Below, piece after piece: positions 1 through 6,047 of a DNA stretch of 7,291 bases. This stretch comes from an uncultured Oxalobacteraceae bacterium (GTDB lineage Bacteria > Pseudomonadota > Gammaproteobacteria > Burkholderiales > Burkholderiaceae). Within the stretch, counting starts at the first letter, position 1. Every line of letters begins with the position of its first letter. The translations under genes and the position numbers were made by a program. Location of the stretch: assembly GCA_946479255.1 (NCBI GenBank), contig CAMLFK010000251.1, forward strand, positions 1-7,291, written 5' to 3'. The notes beneath the pieces were generated by a model. It did not search any database. It had not been told where the DNA came from and saw only the letters and a program-made list of their open reading frames with translations.

Positions 1-740
1 ACCAGCGTAATGTAGGTATTCGTGTTGGCAATCTTGTAGGTATTGCTCGCCTCGAACACGTCTTCCTTCTTTTCCGTCATGACAGCGACAGTGTTGCGGA
101 AGCCATTCGGGAACTGGTTCAGATCGGTTTCGGACCGGAGCAGGCGTCCGTTATCGTCGGTACTGAACATATAGCATTTTTTATCATCGCAGATCATCCA
201 GAAATCCAGCCAGCCAACGCCCAGCGGAGGCTTGACGATGTCGGGTTCGACTGGAAAGAACTTTTTCGGCGCGGTCCAGGACATCGGATTGCCGATATCT
301 TTTGAGGTTGAATAAAGCGGGTCGGCACCTTGATATACCATATACCAGGTTTTCTGCGGAGCGAAATAAAATACTTGCGGCGCCGCGCGGTAACCTGGTC
401 CCATAGGGGACTGGTCAAGCGGGATTATTTTAGCAGCCGGCGCGTCCGACCACTTGTCAAAGCTTGTGTACCCAAGACCCCAGCCATTAGATCCAGCCGT
501 TGTCATAAAGACGTGGTATTTGCCTTCCGCATAAACAATCGAAGGATCTTTCACGCCGTAAATTGTCTGTTTTGGATCTGCTTGAGGCGCAATCAGCACC
601 GGGCTCGAAGTCCATTCAAACGTCGTCTTGGCAGGCGGCGCCGCAGGCTTGCTAGTGTTGTTGGCAATTGCATTGCTCCCACCACAGCCTGCCAAAGCAG
701 CCCACAGAGCCGCCCACATAGTGCATGCTTTTAGTTTCAT
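1..740 (-). CDS. GH62 alpha-L-arabinofuranosidase, lipoprotein (3' end outside window)
   Basis: Probably removes alpha-L-arabinofuranosyl side chains from arabinoxylan or arabinan. The 246 visible codons begin with a lipoprotein signal: a short basic start, a hydrophobic stretch and the lipobox LAGC with Cys19. A low-complexity linker runs to about residue 38. The GH62 five-bladed propeller then starts with KDPS (Asp65, expected general base), followed by GWG and SFDKWSDA, MGPGYRAAPQ near 113-122, WLDFW (Asp179, expected pKa modulator) and VFEAS (Glu230, expected general acid). All three catalytic positions are therefore present; the C-terminal blades lie beyond position 1. The start at 740 is supported by an AGAGGAAG ribosome site (747-754), 6 nt upstream. 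GC is about 52% over the first 480 bp, lower than the neighbours, which suggests later acquisition. GH62 is best known from fungi and actinomycetes. Family call is firm; the exact substrate is not. Confidence 0.9.
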   Translation of the reverse strand, partial: MKLKACTMWAALWAALAGCGGSNAIANNTSKPAAPPAKTTFEWTSSPVLIAPQADPKQTIYGVKDPSIVYAEGKYHVFMTTAGSNGWGLGYTSFDKWSDAPAAKIIPLDQSPMGPGYRAAPQVFYFAPQKTWYMVYQGADPLYSTSKDIGNPMSWTAPKKFFPVEPDIVKPPLGVGWLDFWMICDDKKCYMFSTDDNGRLLRSETDLNQFPNGFRNTVAVMTEKKEDVFEASNTYKIANTNTYITL

Positions 741-809
741 TAATATCTTCCTCTTTTTTTTGGCGCATCAAAAATTATTTGCAGAATTTAACAGTTTGCC
801 GGCGTTCAG

Positions 810-829
810 CCGATTCCGCCCCGGAACGG
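810..829. repeat. Short hairpin upstream of the GH62 gene
   Basis: CCG-a-TTCCG, loop CCC, CGGAA-CGG form an 8-bp stem with one bulged base. It lies 70 bp upstream of the GH62 start codon. No T-run follows on either strand, so it does not look like an intrinsic terminator. It could be part of the GH62 leader or an operator; this is unproven. Confidence 0.3.
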
Positions 830-867
830 AGCATAGACCGAAACACGTACGTAGCGATAATGCAGAG

Positions 868-883
868 TGCAATGACTCTTGCA
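868..883. promoter_or_regulatory. Possible operator, TGCAA-N6-TTGCA
   Basis: A perfect 5-bp inverted repeat with a 6-bp spacer, giving a 16-bp site of the size bound by dimeric helix-turn-helix repressors or activators. It sits 128 bp upstream of the GH62 start codon. A second, overlapping quasi-palindrome (TGCAGAGT against ACTCtTGCA, 861-883) adds to the symmetry. No regulator gene that would bind it is identifiable in the window, so its role is inference. Confidence 0.25.
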
Positions 884-1263
884 AATCGCGGCTTTTAAAG
901 GATGTGTGCAAGAAGTGTTAGGCCGCTCACGTGCCTTAGCACCGTGCTCTCCGTCTTCCAAGGGGGCACACCGTCGGCACTGCAAATTTCGCGCTATGAC
1001 GTGACGGCATGGGTTGGATGCACATACACGCCGCGTCTGACATATTTATCGTAGGTTTTTCACACATCCCCGGCGGACCAAAAATCGCGCCGCTACGCTC
1101 AACAGCCATTGTTGATGCCCGGGGCGCGAGTTTATCGCCTTGGATATCCAAATGGATGGGAAGAATTAAATAGTCCAGCGGAATCAAAAAAGGGAAAGCC
1201 TTCAATTGTCTCCCTGGGGGCGCTGCGAATGCGCGAGAGAACCTGGGTTATCTCGTCCGCGCG

Positions 1264-1280
1264 GATTTTCGTCGAAAATC
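1264..1280. promoter_or_regulatory. 17-bp perfect palindrome, possible operator
   Basis: GATTTTCG-T-CGAAAATC is an 8-bp perfect inverted repeat around one central base. As RNA the one-base loop would be strained, so a DNA-protein site is more likely than a hairpin. It lies 14 bp upstream of a strong Shine-Dalgarno-like GGGAGG (1295-1300) and 46 bp upstream of the short reading frame at 1311. That layout resembles a control region whose target gene is gone or reduced. Confidence 0.3.
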
Positions 1281-1310
1281 GCCGCTTCTATATTGGGAGG
1301 TAACAGAAAA

Positions 1311-1382
1311 ATGTTGAGACTTTTTCCCTTGATTTCTCGCTATTCGCGGCGAAATGGAATTACAGACATCGCTGTAAACTAG
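1311..1382 (+). other. Short open frame with good ribosome site (23 codons), doubtful
   Basis: ATG at 1311 is preceded by GGGAGG (1295-1300) at a workable distance and ends at TAG 1380-1382. The product would be a 23-residue basic peptide starting MLRLFPLISRYSRR. It is not a convincing signal peptide and matches nothing I recognise. It may be a leader peptide, the surviving start of a deleted plus-strand gene, or chance. Its frame differs from that of the GH43 remnant downstream, so the two cannot be one uninterrupted gene as they stand. Confidence 0.2.
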
Positions 1383-1414
1383 CGAATTCAGGCAGAGGAA
1401 CCAGCGGTTCAATT

Positions 1415-1561
1415 AACGGGCCGCGCTTCAAGCGCAGCGTCGAAATATCGGGCTACCACCATAACGTGCGTGGCGGCTTCCTCGCCTTCAAGCCGGACAT
1501 TTTCGTGTCCGGCAAGGGCGAGGCGCGCATCCGCGGCTTCCGTTATCAGGTACTTGGCTGA
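1415..1561 (+). pseudogene. C-terminal remnant of a GH43-like beta-xylosidase/arabinofuranosidase
   Basis: In this frame 48 codons with strong GC third-position bias end at TGA 1559-1561. The translation contains SVEISGYHHNVRGGFLAF, then KPDIFVSGKGEARIRGFRYQ. From memory, this pattern (EISGYHHN..GGFL...P.....G.GE...R.FRY) is the C-terminal end of a GH43 subgroup of xylan-active enzymes. The frame stays open only back to 1304, and nothing before about 1415 resembles GH43. There is no catalytic domain and no start codon, so this is a broken gene. Its end overlaps the 3' end of the GH27 gene by 16 bp (1546-1561), as expected if an intact GH43 gene once converged on GH27. Coding character is clear; the GH43 assignment rests on recall of the motif. 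Confidence 0.55.
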
Positions 1562-2922
1562 ATGCGCAGCAGGGTCGACGCGTGCGGCGCCAGTTTGGCG
1601 CGGATGGCCCCCTTGGCAGGCGCCAGGTCGCGGCGGCTCCACAGGTCGCGCACGGCCACGGTCTTGTCACCCAGGTTCAGGCGCGACAGGTCGAAGCTTA
1701 TCTCGACTGGCGCATCCGCCGTATTGAACAGGGCCAGGTAGTAGCCCGGTTTTGAGCCCGCCGTGCGCGCGCTCCAGATGCGTGTTCCGGCGTCGGCCAC
1801 ATGCGGGCGATTGTCGCTGCTGGCCTGGTTCACCGCCAGAACTTCCGGGTTGGTCAGCAGGGCCAGCGTAGCGGGGTCGAGGTGGCGCAGGTCGCCGCCC
1901 ATGATCAGCGGCGAACGCGCAATGCTCCACAAACTCATCAGGGTCTGCTGCTCGTCCGGGGTGAACTTGGAGTTGCGCTCCCCGAGCGACAGGCGGCCGA
2001 GCGGCAGCATGTCCGCATCCGGCCACGCGCCTTCGCGCATGTAAGGGTTCCAGTTTTCCAGGCGCTGGAACTGCTCGTGCAGCAGCTTCCACTCGTCCCA
2101 GAAGTCATCCGAAATACGCCACAGCTGGGCATAGTGCGGCACGTGCTGGGCCCATTTCAGGTCGGTTTCGCCGGGCGACAAGCTGAGGGTGATGGCCCGG
2201 CCGGTGCGTTCGATGGCGCGATGGGCCGCCTCGATCTCGCGCCAGTTGTTCGCATAAGGACGCGACATATCGTCCATCTTGACGAAGTCCACGCCCCACG
2301 AGGCATACAGCTCGAAGATCGAATCGTAGTAGGCCTGGGCGCCGGGCTTGGTCATGTCGACGCCATACATGTCGCCGTTCCAACCGCACACCGAGCTGGT
2401 GTCGGCGATATCCTGGGCGCGTTTGTCCGTACCGAGGATCGGCGTATTCTGGCGCACCGCCTGGCGTGGAATGCCGCGCATGACGTGAATGCCGAACTTC
2501 ATGCCCATGCGGTGAATCTGGTCCGCCAGGGCCTTGAAGCCGACGCCATTTTGCGCCGATGGGAAGCGGTTCGGCGCCGGCAGCAGGCGGCTGTGGGCAT
2601 CCATCGTCAGCGGAGCGTCTTTACGATATTCATAGCTGGTGGCGTTCGGTTCATACCATTGAATGTCCACCGTGAAGATGTTGTACCCGGACGGCAGCAA
2701 GGCCTTGGCCATGATGCGCGCGTTTTCCAGCGACTGGGCTTCGGTGATGGTCGTGGCAAACGAGTTCCAGCTGTTCCAGCCCATCGGCGGCGTGGGTGCC
2801 AGCAGTTTTTTACTGCCTGTCTTGGCGGGCTTGGGCGCTGCGCCGGCCGGCAGCGGCAGCGCGACGGCGGCCGCGCTGGCGAGGGTCGTGGTGAGGAACT
2901 GCCTGCGAATATCGTTTGTCAT
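1546..2922 (-). CDS. GH27 family glycosidase (alpha-galactosidase-like), Tat-exported
   Basis: A 458-residue secreted retaining glycosidase. The N-terminus has a twin-arginine signal (RRQFL at 6-10, hydrophobic 12-24, probable cleavage near AGAA 26-29), so it should leave the cytoplasm folded through Tat. The (beta/alpha)8 barrel starts at PPMGWNSWN (45-53). VDFVKMDD (211-218) places the nucleophile at Asp217, and WRISDD (268-273) places the acid/base at Asp273, by comparison with human GLA Asp170 and Asp231. RSPLIMGGDL (336-345) is a further family hallmark, and a C-terminal beta-sandwich fills about 375-455. Odd point: the usual pocket motif DDxW is VDIQW here (85-89), so the second Asp that contacts galactose is lost, and specificity may differ from alpha-galactosidase. 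GH62 and GH43 neighbours suggest hemicellulose side-chain removal. The start codon has no strong ribosome site, but the Tat motif fixes the N-terminus. Confidence 0.9.
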   Translation of the reverse strand: MTNDIRRQFLTTTLASAAAVALPLPAGAAPKPAKTGSKKLLAPTPPMGWNSWNSFATTITEAQSLENARIMAKALLPSGYNIFTVDIQWYEPNATSYEYRKDAPLTMDAHSRLLPAPNRFPSAQNGVGFKALADQIHRMGMKFGIHVMRGIPRQAVRQNTPILGTDKRAQDIADTSSVCGWNGDMYGVDMTKPGAQAYYDSIFELYASWGVDFVKMDDMSRPYANNWREIEAAHRAIERTGRAITLSLSPGETDLKWAQHVPHYAQLWRISDDFWDEWKLLHEQFQRLENWNPYMREGAWPDADMLPLGRLSLGERNSKFTPDEQQTLMSLWSIARSPLIMGGDLRHLDPATLALLTNPEVLAVNQASSDNRPHVADAGTRIWSARTAGSKPGYYLALFNTADAPVEISFDLSRLNLGDKTVAVRDLWSRRDLAPAKGAIRAKLAPHASTLLRIQPST

Positions 2923-3055
2923 GTTTATCGTTTCGTTTTGTCTGCCACTAGTTCTAGGGTGAACTCAAGCCAGATATTCTGAAATAGTTCGCGCATTGGA
3001 GCAACACCTAAAATCGGCTATCTGCATTATGAAATTAAGTAATGCTGAGGGCGCC

Positions 3056-3096
3056 CGGCCGTTGTCACGGTCCGTTATGATGGTGTGGGCCCACCA
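3056..3096. promoter_or_regulatory. Two adjacent palindromes before the kinase gene
   Basis: The 209-bp gap between the divergent GH27 and kinase genes holds CGGCCGT, loop TGTC, ACGGtCCG (3056-3074, one bulged base) and the perfect 10-bp palindrome GTGGGCCCAC (3085-3094) within TGG...CCA. They end 36 bp before the kinase ATG and could be operator sites or 5'-leader hairpins. No T-run follows, so they are not terminators. I could not place a convincing sigma-70 promoter here. Confidence 0.3.
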
Positions 3097-3131
3097 ACTC
3101 GCCAAGCAATTTACCTGGCGCCGCTCCAATC

Positions 3132-4673
3132 ATGAGAAACACGCTGCAAGCCGGCGGCTTTATCGCGGCCTATATCTGTTGCGATGTGCTGAGCGGCCCG
3201 GAAGCGCGCTTTCAAACCATCGCGCCGGTATGGCACCCGGCTGCCGGCCTGGCTTTGTATTGCGTGCTCCAGCACGGTCAACGTGCGGCCTTGCGGCTCG
3301 CCGTGGCGGCCCTGCTGGCCGCGGCCATTACCCCGGCTTTGCCTGGTCGACCGGATCTGTCGCTATTGATCGGATTGCTGCCCGTGCCAATCTACCTGGC
3401 CGTCGGTATGTTTACACGCCGGCATTTACCAGGCAGCGAGTTTATCGGCAGCCACCGCGCCCTGCTGCTCTGGGCAGGCGCAATCACGCTGGGCAGCATG
3501 GTCAGCGCCATGCTGTATTCGACATTCATGGAAGCCGAATGGCACGATGGCGTCACGCGCTATGCGATCGCCGAAACGGCCGGCATGCTGGTAACCGCTC
3601 CGGCCGCCTATTGTTTGCTGAAGCGGGAGCTGCGCGCCGATTTTCTCGCGCGGGTCGCCAGTTGGGACAGCGTGGCTTATGTATCGCTGATGGCCATCCT
3701 GCTCGCGCTCGCATTGCAGCAACCGGCCGACGAGCCCCTGATGTATTACCTGCTCATTCTTCCGCTGGCCTGGTCGGCCGCCCGTCAAGGCATGGCAGGC
3801 GCCATGACCGCCGCCATCGTGCTGGAAGCCGGCGTGACCATCGCGTCATTGCGGCCGGTCGCACGCGCCGCGCAAATACCAGACGTGCAGATGCTGGTGC
3901 TGGCCTTGACCTTGTCGGGATTTTTGATCGGCATCGCGGTGGATGTGGCGCGGCGCGCAAGCCATGAATTGCGTGACTCCTTACGCCTCGCGGCCGCCGG
4001 CGAAATGGCGGCCGCCGTGGCCCACGAACTCAATCAGCCGCTCACGGCCCTGTCGGCTTATGGCAGTGCGTGCCAGCGCTTGCTGCAGCGTGGCGGCGGA
4101 GACCCGCTGCTGCAAAAAACCATAGACGCCATGGCGGCCGAATCGGAGCGCGCGTCCAATGTCCTGAAAAGGCTGCGCGATTTCTTCCGCACCGAATCGA
4201 CCATGCTGGAGGATATATCCCTGCCCGCACTGATCCACGATACGGTCGGCTACTTTACCGACCAGGCCAGCGCGGATAATGTCCGCTTGCAGGTCAACCA
4301 TATTCCCGACGCCCGCCTGCTGGGAGACCGGGTACAGCTAGAAATCGTACTGCGCAACCTGCTCTCGAATGCGGTACAGGCATTGGCGCAAATGCCGGGC
4401 GGGACCGACCGCCTGATCACCGTGGATGCGGGAGTGGAAGAAGCGTGCATCTGGATCCGTATCGCCGATAATGGCCCCGGCATCGCCGAGAAAATCAGGG
4501 CACGCCTGTTCGAGCCCTTTGTGTCATTGAAATCGAGCGGGCTGGGACTGGGGCTAGCCATCAGCCGTTCGATTGTGGAGGCCCATGGCGGCTCGCTGAC
4601 AGTGGAATCGAGCCGGCACGCTGTCCTGAAAATCACCTTGCCGGCGCAGCGCCCGGGAATGGATCAGCAATGA
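3132..4673 (+). CDS. MASE1-domain sensor histidine kinase
   Basis: A 513-residue inner-membrane sensor kinase. Residues 1-272 are a multi-pass region of about eight hydrophobic segments. The sequence APVWHPAAGLAL (31-42) and the overall spacing fit MASE1, a membrane sensor domain with unknown ligand. A HisKA domain follows, with the phosphoacceptor His298 in AVAHELNQPL. The HATPase domain has an N-box LRNLLSNAVQAL (Asn413), G1 DNGPGI (446-451), F-box LFEPF (459-463) and G2 GLGLGL (470-475). All motifs needed for autophosphorylation are intact. There is no PAS or receiver domain. The stop overlaps the regulator's start by 4 bp, so the two should be co-translated as a cognate pair. The ATG at 3132 has no visible Shine-Dalgarno sequence, and no other start codon exists in frame after the TGA at 3078-3080, so initiation is probably weak. 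Confidence 0.93.
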   Translation: MRNTLQAGGFIAAYICCDVLSGPEARFQTIAPVWHPAAGLALYCVLQHGQRAALRLAVAALLAAAITPALPGRPDLSLLIGLLPVPIYLAVGMFTRRHLPGSEFIGSHRALLLWAGAITLGSMVSAMLYSTFMEAEWHDGVTRYAIAETAGMLVTAPAAYCLLKRELRADFLARVASWDSVAYVSLMAILLALALQQPADEPLMYYLLILPLAWSAARQGMAGAMTAAIVLEAGVTIASLRPVARAAQIPDVQMLVLALTLSGFLIGIAVDVARRASHELRDSLRLAAAGEMAAAVAHELNQPLTALSAYGSACQRLLQRGGGDPLLQKTIDAMAAESERASNVLKRLRDFFRTESTMLEDISLPALIHDTVGYFTDQASADNVRLQVNHIPDARLLGDRVQLEIVLRNLLSNAVQALAQMPGGTDRLITVDAGVEEACIWIRIADNGPGIAEKIRARLFEPFVSLKSSGLGLGLAISRSIVEAHGGSLTVESSRHAVLKITLPAQRPGMDQQ

Positions 4674-5275
4674 CGCAAGAAAATACAGTGTATATAGTCG
4701 ATGACGACGCGGCGGTGCGCGATTCGCTGGGCCTGCTGCTCAGCCTGCACGGCTATCGGACCGCGTTCTTCGCCGATGCCGACGCCTTTCTCGGCGTATG
4801 CTTCGAGCAGATGGCTGGCTGCATCATCATCGATATCCGCATGCCCGGCATGGACGGCCTGACTCTGCAGAAGATTTTAAGGGAGAAGGGGTGCCAGCTC
4901 CCGGTACTGATCGTAACAGGGCATGGAGATGTGGAATCGGCACGCAGCGCATTCCGCGCGCAAGCGGTGGACTTCCTTGAAAAGCCGCTGCGCGAGGAAC
5001 AGCTGATCACAGCGATCGAGGAAGCGTTCGCGCAGCAGTCGGCCACGCGCAAAAGCCAGGCGCACAGCGATTACCTGAAACGCCTGGCTGGCCTCACGCC
5101 ACGCGAACGCGAGGTGATGCTGCTGGTGGTGGCCGGCCGCCACAATCGCGAGATCGCGCTCGACCTGGGCATCAGCGTGCGCACTGTCGAGGTTCACAAA
5201 GCGCACCTGATGGAAAAACTACAGGCCGGCAGCGTCGCCGACCTGGTACGGCAGCATCTGCAAAACCCGGCCTAG
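4670..5275 (+). CDS. FixJ/NarL-type response regulator (receiver plus LuxR HTH)
   Basis: A 201-residue transcription regulator. The receiver domain (about 6-120) has the acidic pocket Asp11-Asp13, the phosphoacceptor Asp55 in IIIDIRMPGMDG, Thr83 and Lys105 in FLEKPL. After a linker, LTPREREVMLLVVAGRHNREIA begins a LuxR-type helix-turn-helix (142-196) with the recognition region ISVRTVEVHKAHLMEKL. RMPGMDG and a single C-terminal HTH match the FixJ/TodR-like group, usually paired with kinases such as the one upstream. Its ATG lies inside the kinase stop region (ATGA), which indicates translational coupling. Target genes cannot be read from the sequence; the divergent GH27 gene is one candidate by position only. 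The 3' end is head-on with rnk. Confidence 0.94.
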   Translation: MTQENTVYIVDDDAAVRDSLGLLLSLHGYRTAFFADADAFLGVCFEQMAGCIIIDIRMPGMDGLTLQKILREKGCQLPVLIVTGHGDVESARSAFRAQAVDFLEKPLREEQLITAIEEAFAQQSATRKSQAHSDYLKRLAGLTPREREVMLLVVAGRHNREIALDLGISVRTVEVHKAHLMEKLQAGSVADLVRQHLQNPA

Positions 5276-5682
5276 CGGGCAAAGTCGCCCTCGCGCTCCG
5301 GCTGTCCCACCACCTCAAGGATGTTCACGTTCAGGACACCCCCGCCCGGTTTGGGCCATTCGACCGAAGCCCCGGCCGCTACACCCAGCAGCGCACTGCC
5401 GACAGGCGCAAAGATCGACACGTGATCGTCGCCGAGGGCATCCTCGGGATACACCACGGTCATGCAAAGTTCGCGCGGCAGCGAATCGACGATAAAGCGC
5501 ACGGTTGAATTCATCGTCACGATGTCGCCCGAAATATCCAGCGGATGCTTTACTTCCGCCTTGCCCAGTTTCTTCAGCAGGGACTTGCTGTCGAGCGGGC
5601 TCCCGACAGGCAAGGTATCGATCAGGTCTTCCAGGCGCTCCAGGTCGATCGAGGTGACCGTAATATGCGGTGAATTGTTCAT
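5272..5682 (-). CDS. rnk: Rnk, nucleoside diphosphate kinase regulator (GreA/GreB C-terminal fold)
   Basis: A 136-residue cytoplasmic protein. A short N-terminal helical region (about 10-45) replaces the long GreA coiled coil. The C-terminal GreA/GreB-type FKBP-like domain (about 47-132) shows GDIVTMNSTVRF (52-63) and FAPVGSALLGVAAGASVEW (91-109), both typical of Rnk. In E. coli Rnk binds RNA polymerase near the secondary channel and affects nucleoside diphosphate kinase levels; its short coiled coil means it is not expected to act as a transcript-cleavage factor. A clear ribosome site GAAAGGA (5690-5696) lies 7 nt before the ATG. The upstream small gene ends only 30 bp away, so the two are probably one operon. 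The TAG stop lies inside the CTAG that also ends the response-regulator gene. Confidence 0.92.
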   Translation of the reverse strand: MNNSPHITVTSIDLERLEDLIDTLPVGSPLDSKSLLKKLGKAEVKHPLDISGDIVTMNSTVRFIVDSLPRELCMTVVYPEDALGDDHVSIFAPVGSALLGVAAGASVEWPKPGGGVLNVNILEVVGQPEREGDFAR

Positions 5683-5712
5683 TGCATTGTCCTTTCAGGG
5701 TTGGTGAGGGCG

Positions 5713-5934
5713 TCAAAACAGTGCGGCGGCCGTGATGCACAAGGTGACGGCGCCGCCGGAGACAATCAGGGCTGCTGCCCATTGGCGCGCTGTGCGGCGG
5801 CGCAGCAGGATGGTTTTGACCAGGCGCCGCTTGTCGCGGTGCCCCATGCGTCGGCGTGCATGGTCCGCCGCGTCCTCGCGGTTCGAAAAGCGTTGAATTT
5901 CCATTGGATGCATCCTCATTACAAAATCAGCCAT
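5713..5934 (-). CDS. Small basic protein with one C-terminal membrane segment
   Basis: I do not recognise a family. The 73-residue product has a basic soluble part rich in Arg (RRR at 27-29, KRR at 35-37, RRR at 45-47) and a single hydrophobic segment at about 52-73 that runs to the C-terminus. It is therefore probably a tail-anchored inner-membrane protein with the positive part in the cytoplasm. Codons from residue 11 on show the GC-rich third positions of the neighbours, which supports real coding. The start is uncertain: Met1 has AGGGAAGG immediately upstream, while Met11 also has a usable GAGG 9 nt before it, and the first ten codons have weaker codon bias. It precedes rnk by 30 bp on the same strand. 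Confidence 0.6.
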   Translation of the reverse strand: MADFVMRMHPMEIQRFSNREDAADHARRRMGHRDKRRLVKTILLRRRTARQWAAALIVSGGAVTLCITAAALF

Positions 5935-5979
5935 GCCTTCCCTGGCGGGTTGGCGCGAAACTCAGGAGGTTTTGTTTTT

Positions 5980-6035
5980 GCTCGGAGAAGGCGGGGCTGG
6001 CATTGAAAAACAATCCAGGCGCTCAAGCTCCGAGC
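5980..6035. repeat. Nested inverted repeat, foldable 56-nt element
   Basis: Outer arms GCTCGGAG (5980-5987) and CTCCGAGC (6028-6035) are perfectly complementary. Inside, CTGG-c-ATTG (5997-6005) pairs with CAATCCAG (6011-6018) around an AAAAA loop, with one bulged C. It sits 45 bp upstream of the small membrane protein's first possible start. On the minus strand it is followed by A-rich rather than T-rich sequence, so it is not a terminator for that strand. It could be a 5'-leader structure or a repetitive extragenic element. Confidence 0.35.
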
Positions 6036-6047
6036 TTATCGGTGGCA

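Larger units (their letters stand above)
741..1414. other. Gene-poor low-GC spacer with palindromes
   Basis: This stretch separates the GH62 gene from the GH43 remnant. Open frames exist on both strands (for example 936-1205 minus and 1109-1303 plus), but their codon use is erratic and the translations resemble no family I know, so I do not call them. The part next to 740 must carry the GH62 promoter, but I see no convincing -35/-10 pair. Visible structure: a hairpin at 810-829, an inverted repeat TGCAA-N6-TTGCA at 868-883, a hairpin CACGTGC/GCACCGTG at 928-946, the perfect palindrome TTGGATATCCAA at 1140-1151, and a 17-bp palindrome at 1264-1280. Confidence 0.6.

Noticed and set aside
928..946. 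Hairpin CACGTGC-CTTA-GCACCGTG considered as an intrinsic terminator.
   Set aside because: No run of T follows on either strand, and no gene ends nearby.
936..1205. An 89-codon minus-strand frame in the low-GC spacer.
   Set aside because: There is no ribosome site or codon bias, and the translation resembles no known protein.
2945..2957. A 13-base run (CCACTAGTTCTAG) identical to part of a common cloning-vector polylinker (pBluescript).
   Set aside because: The match breaks on both sides and no other vector sequence is present, so chance is the better explanation.
1801..2982. A 393-codon plus-strand open frame across the GH27 gene.
   Set aside because: It is the opposite-strand shadow of the GH27 gene, which has clear catalytic motifs and a Tat signal.
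2996..3967. A 323-codon plus-strand frame overlapping the kinase start.
   Set aside because: It resembles no family and lies in another frame of the kinase gene, whose MASE1, HisKA and HATPase motifs are intact.
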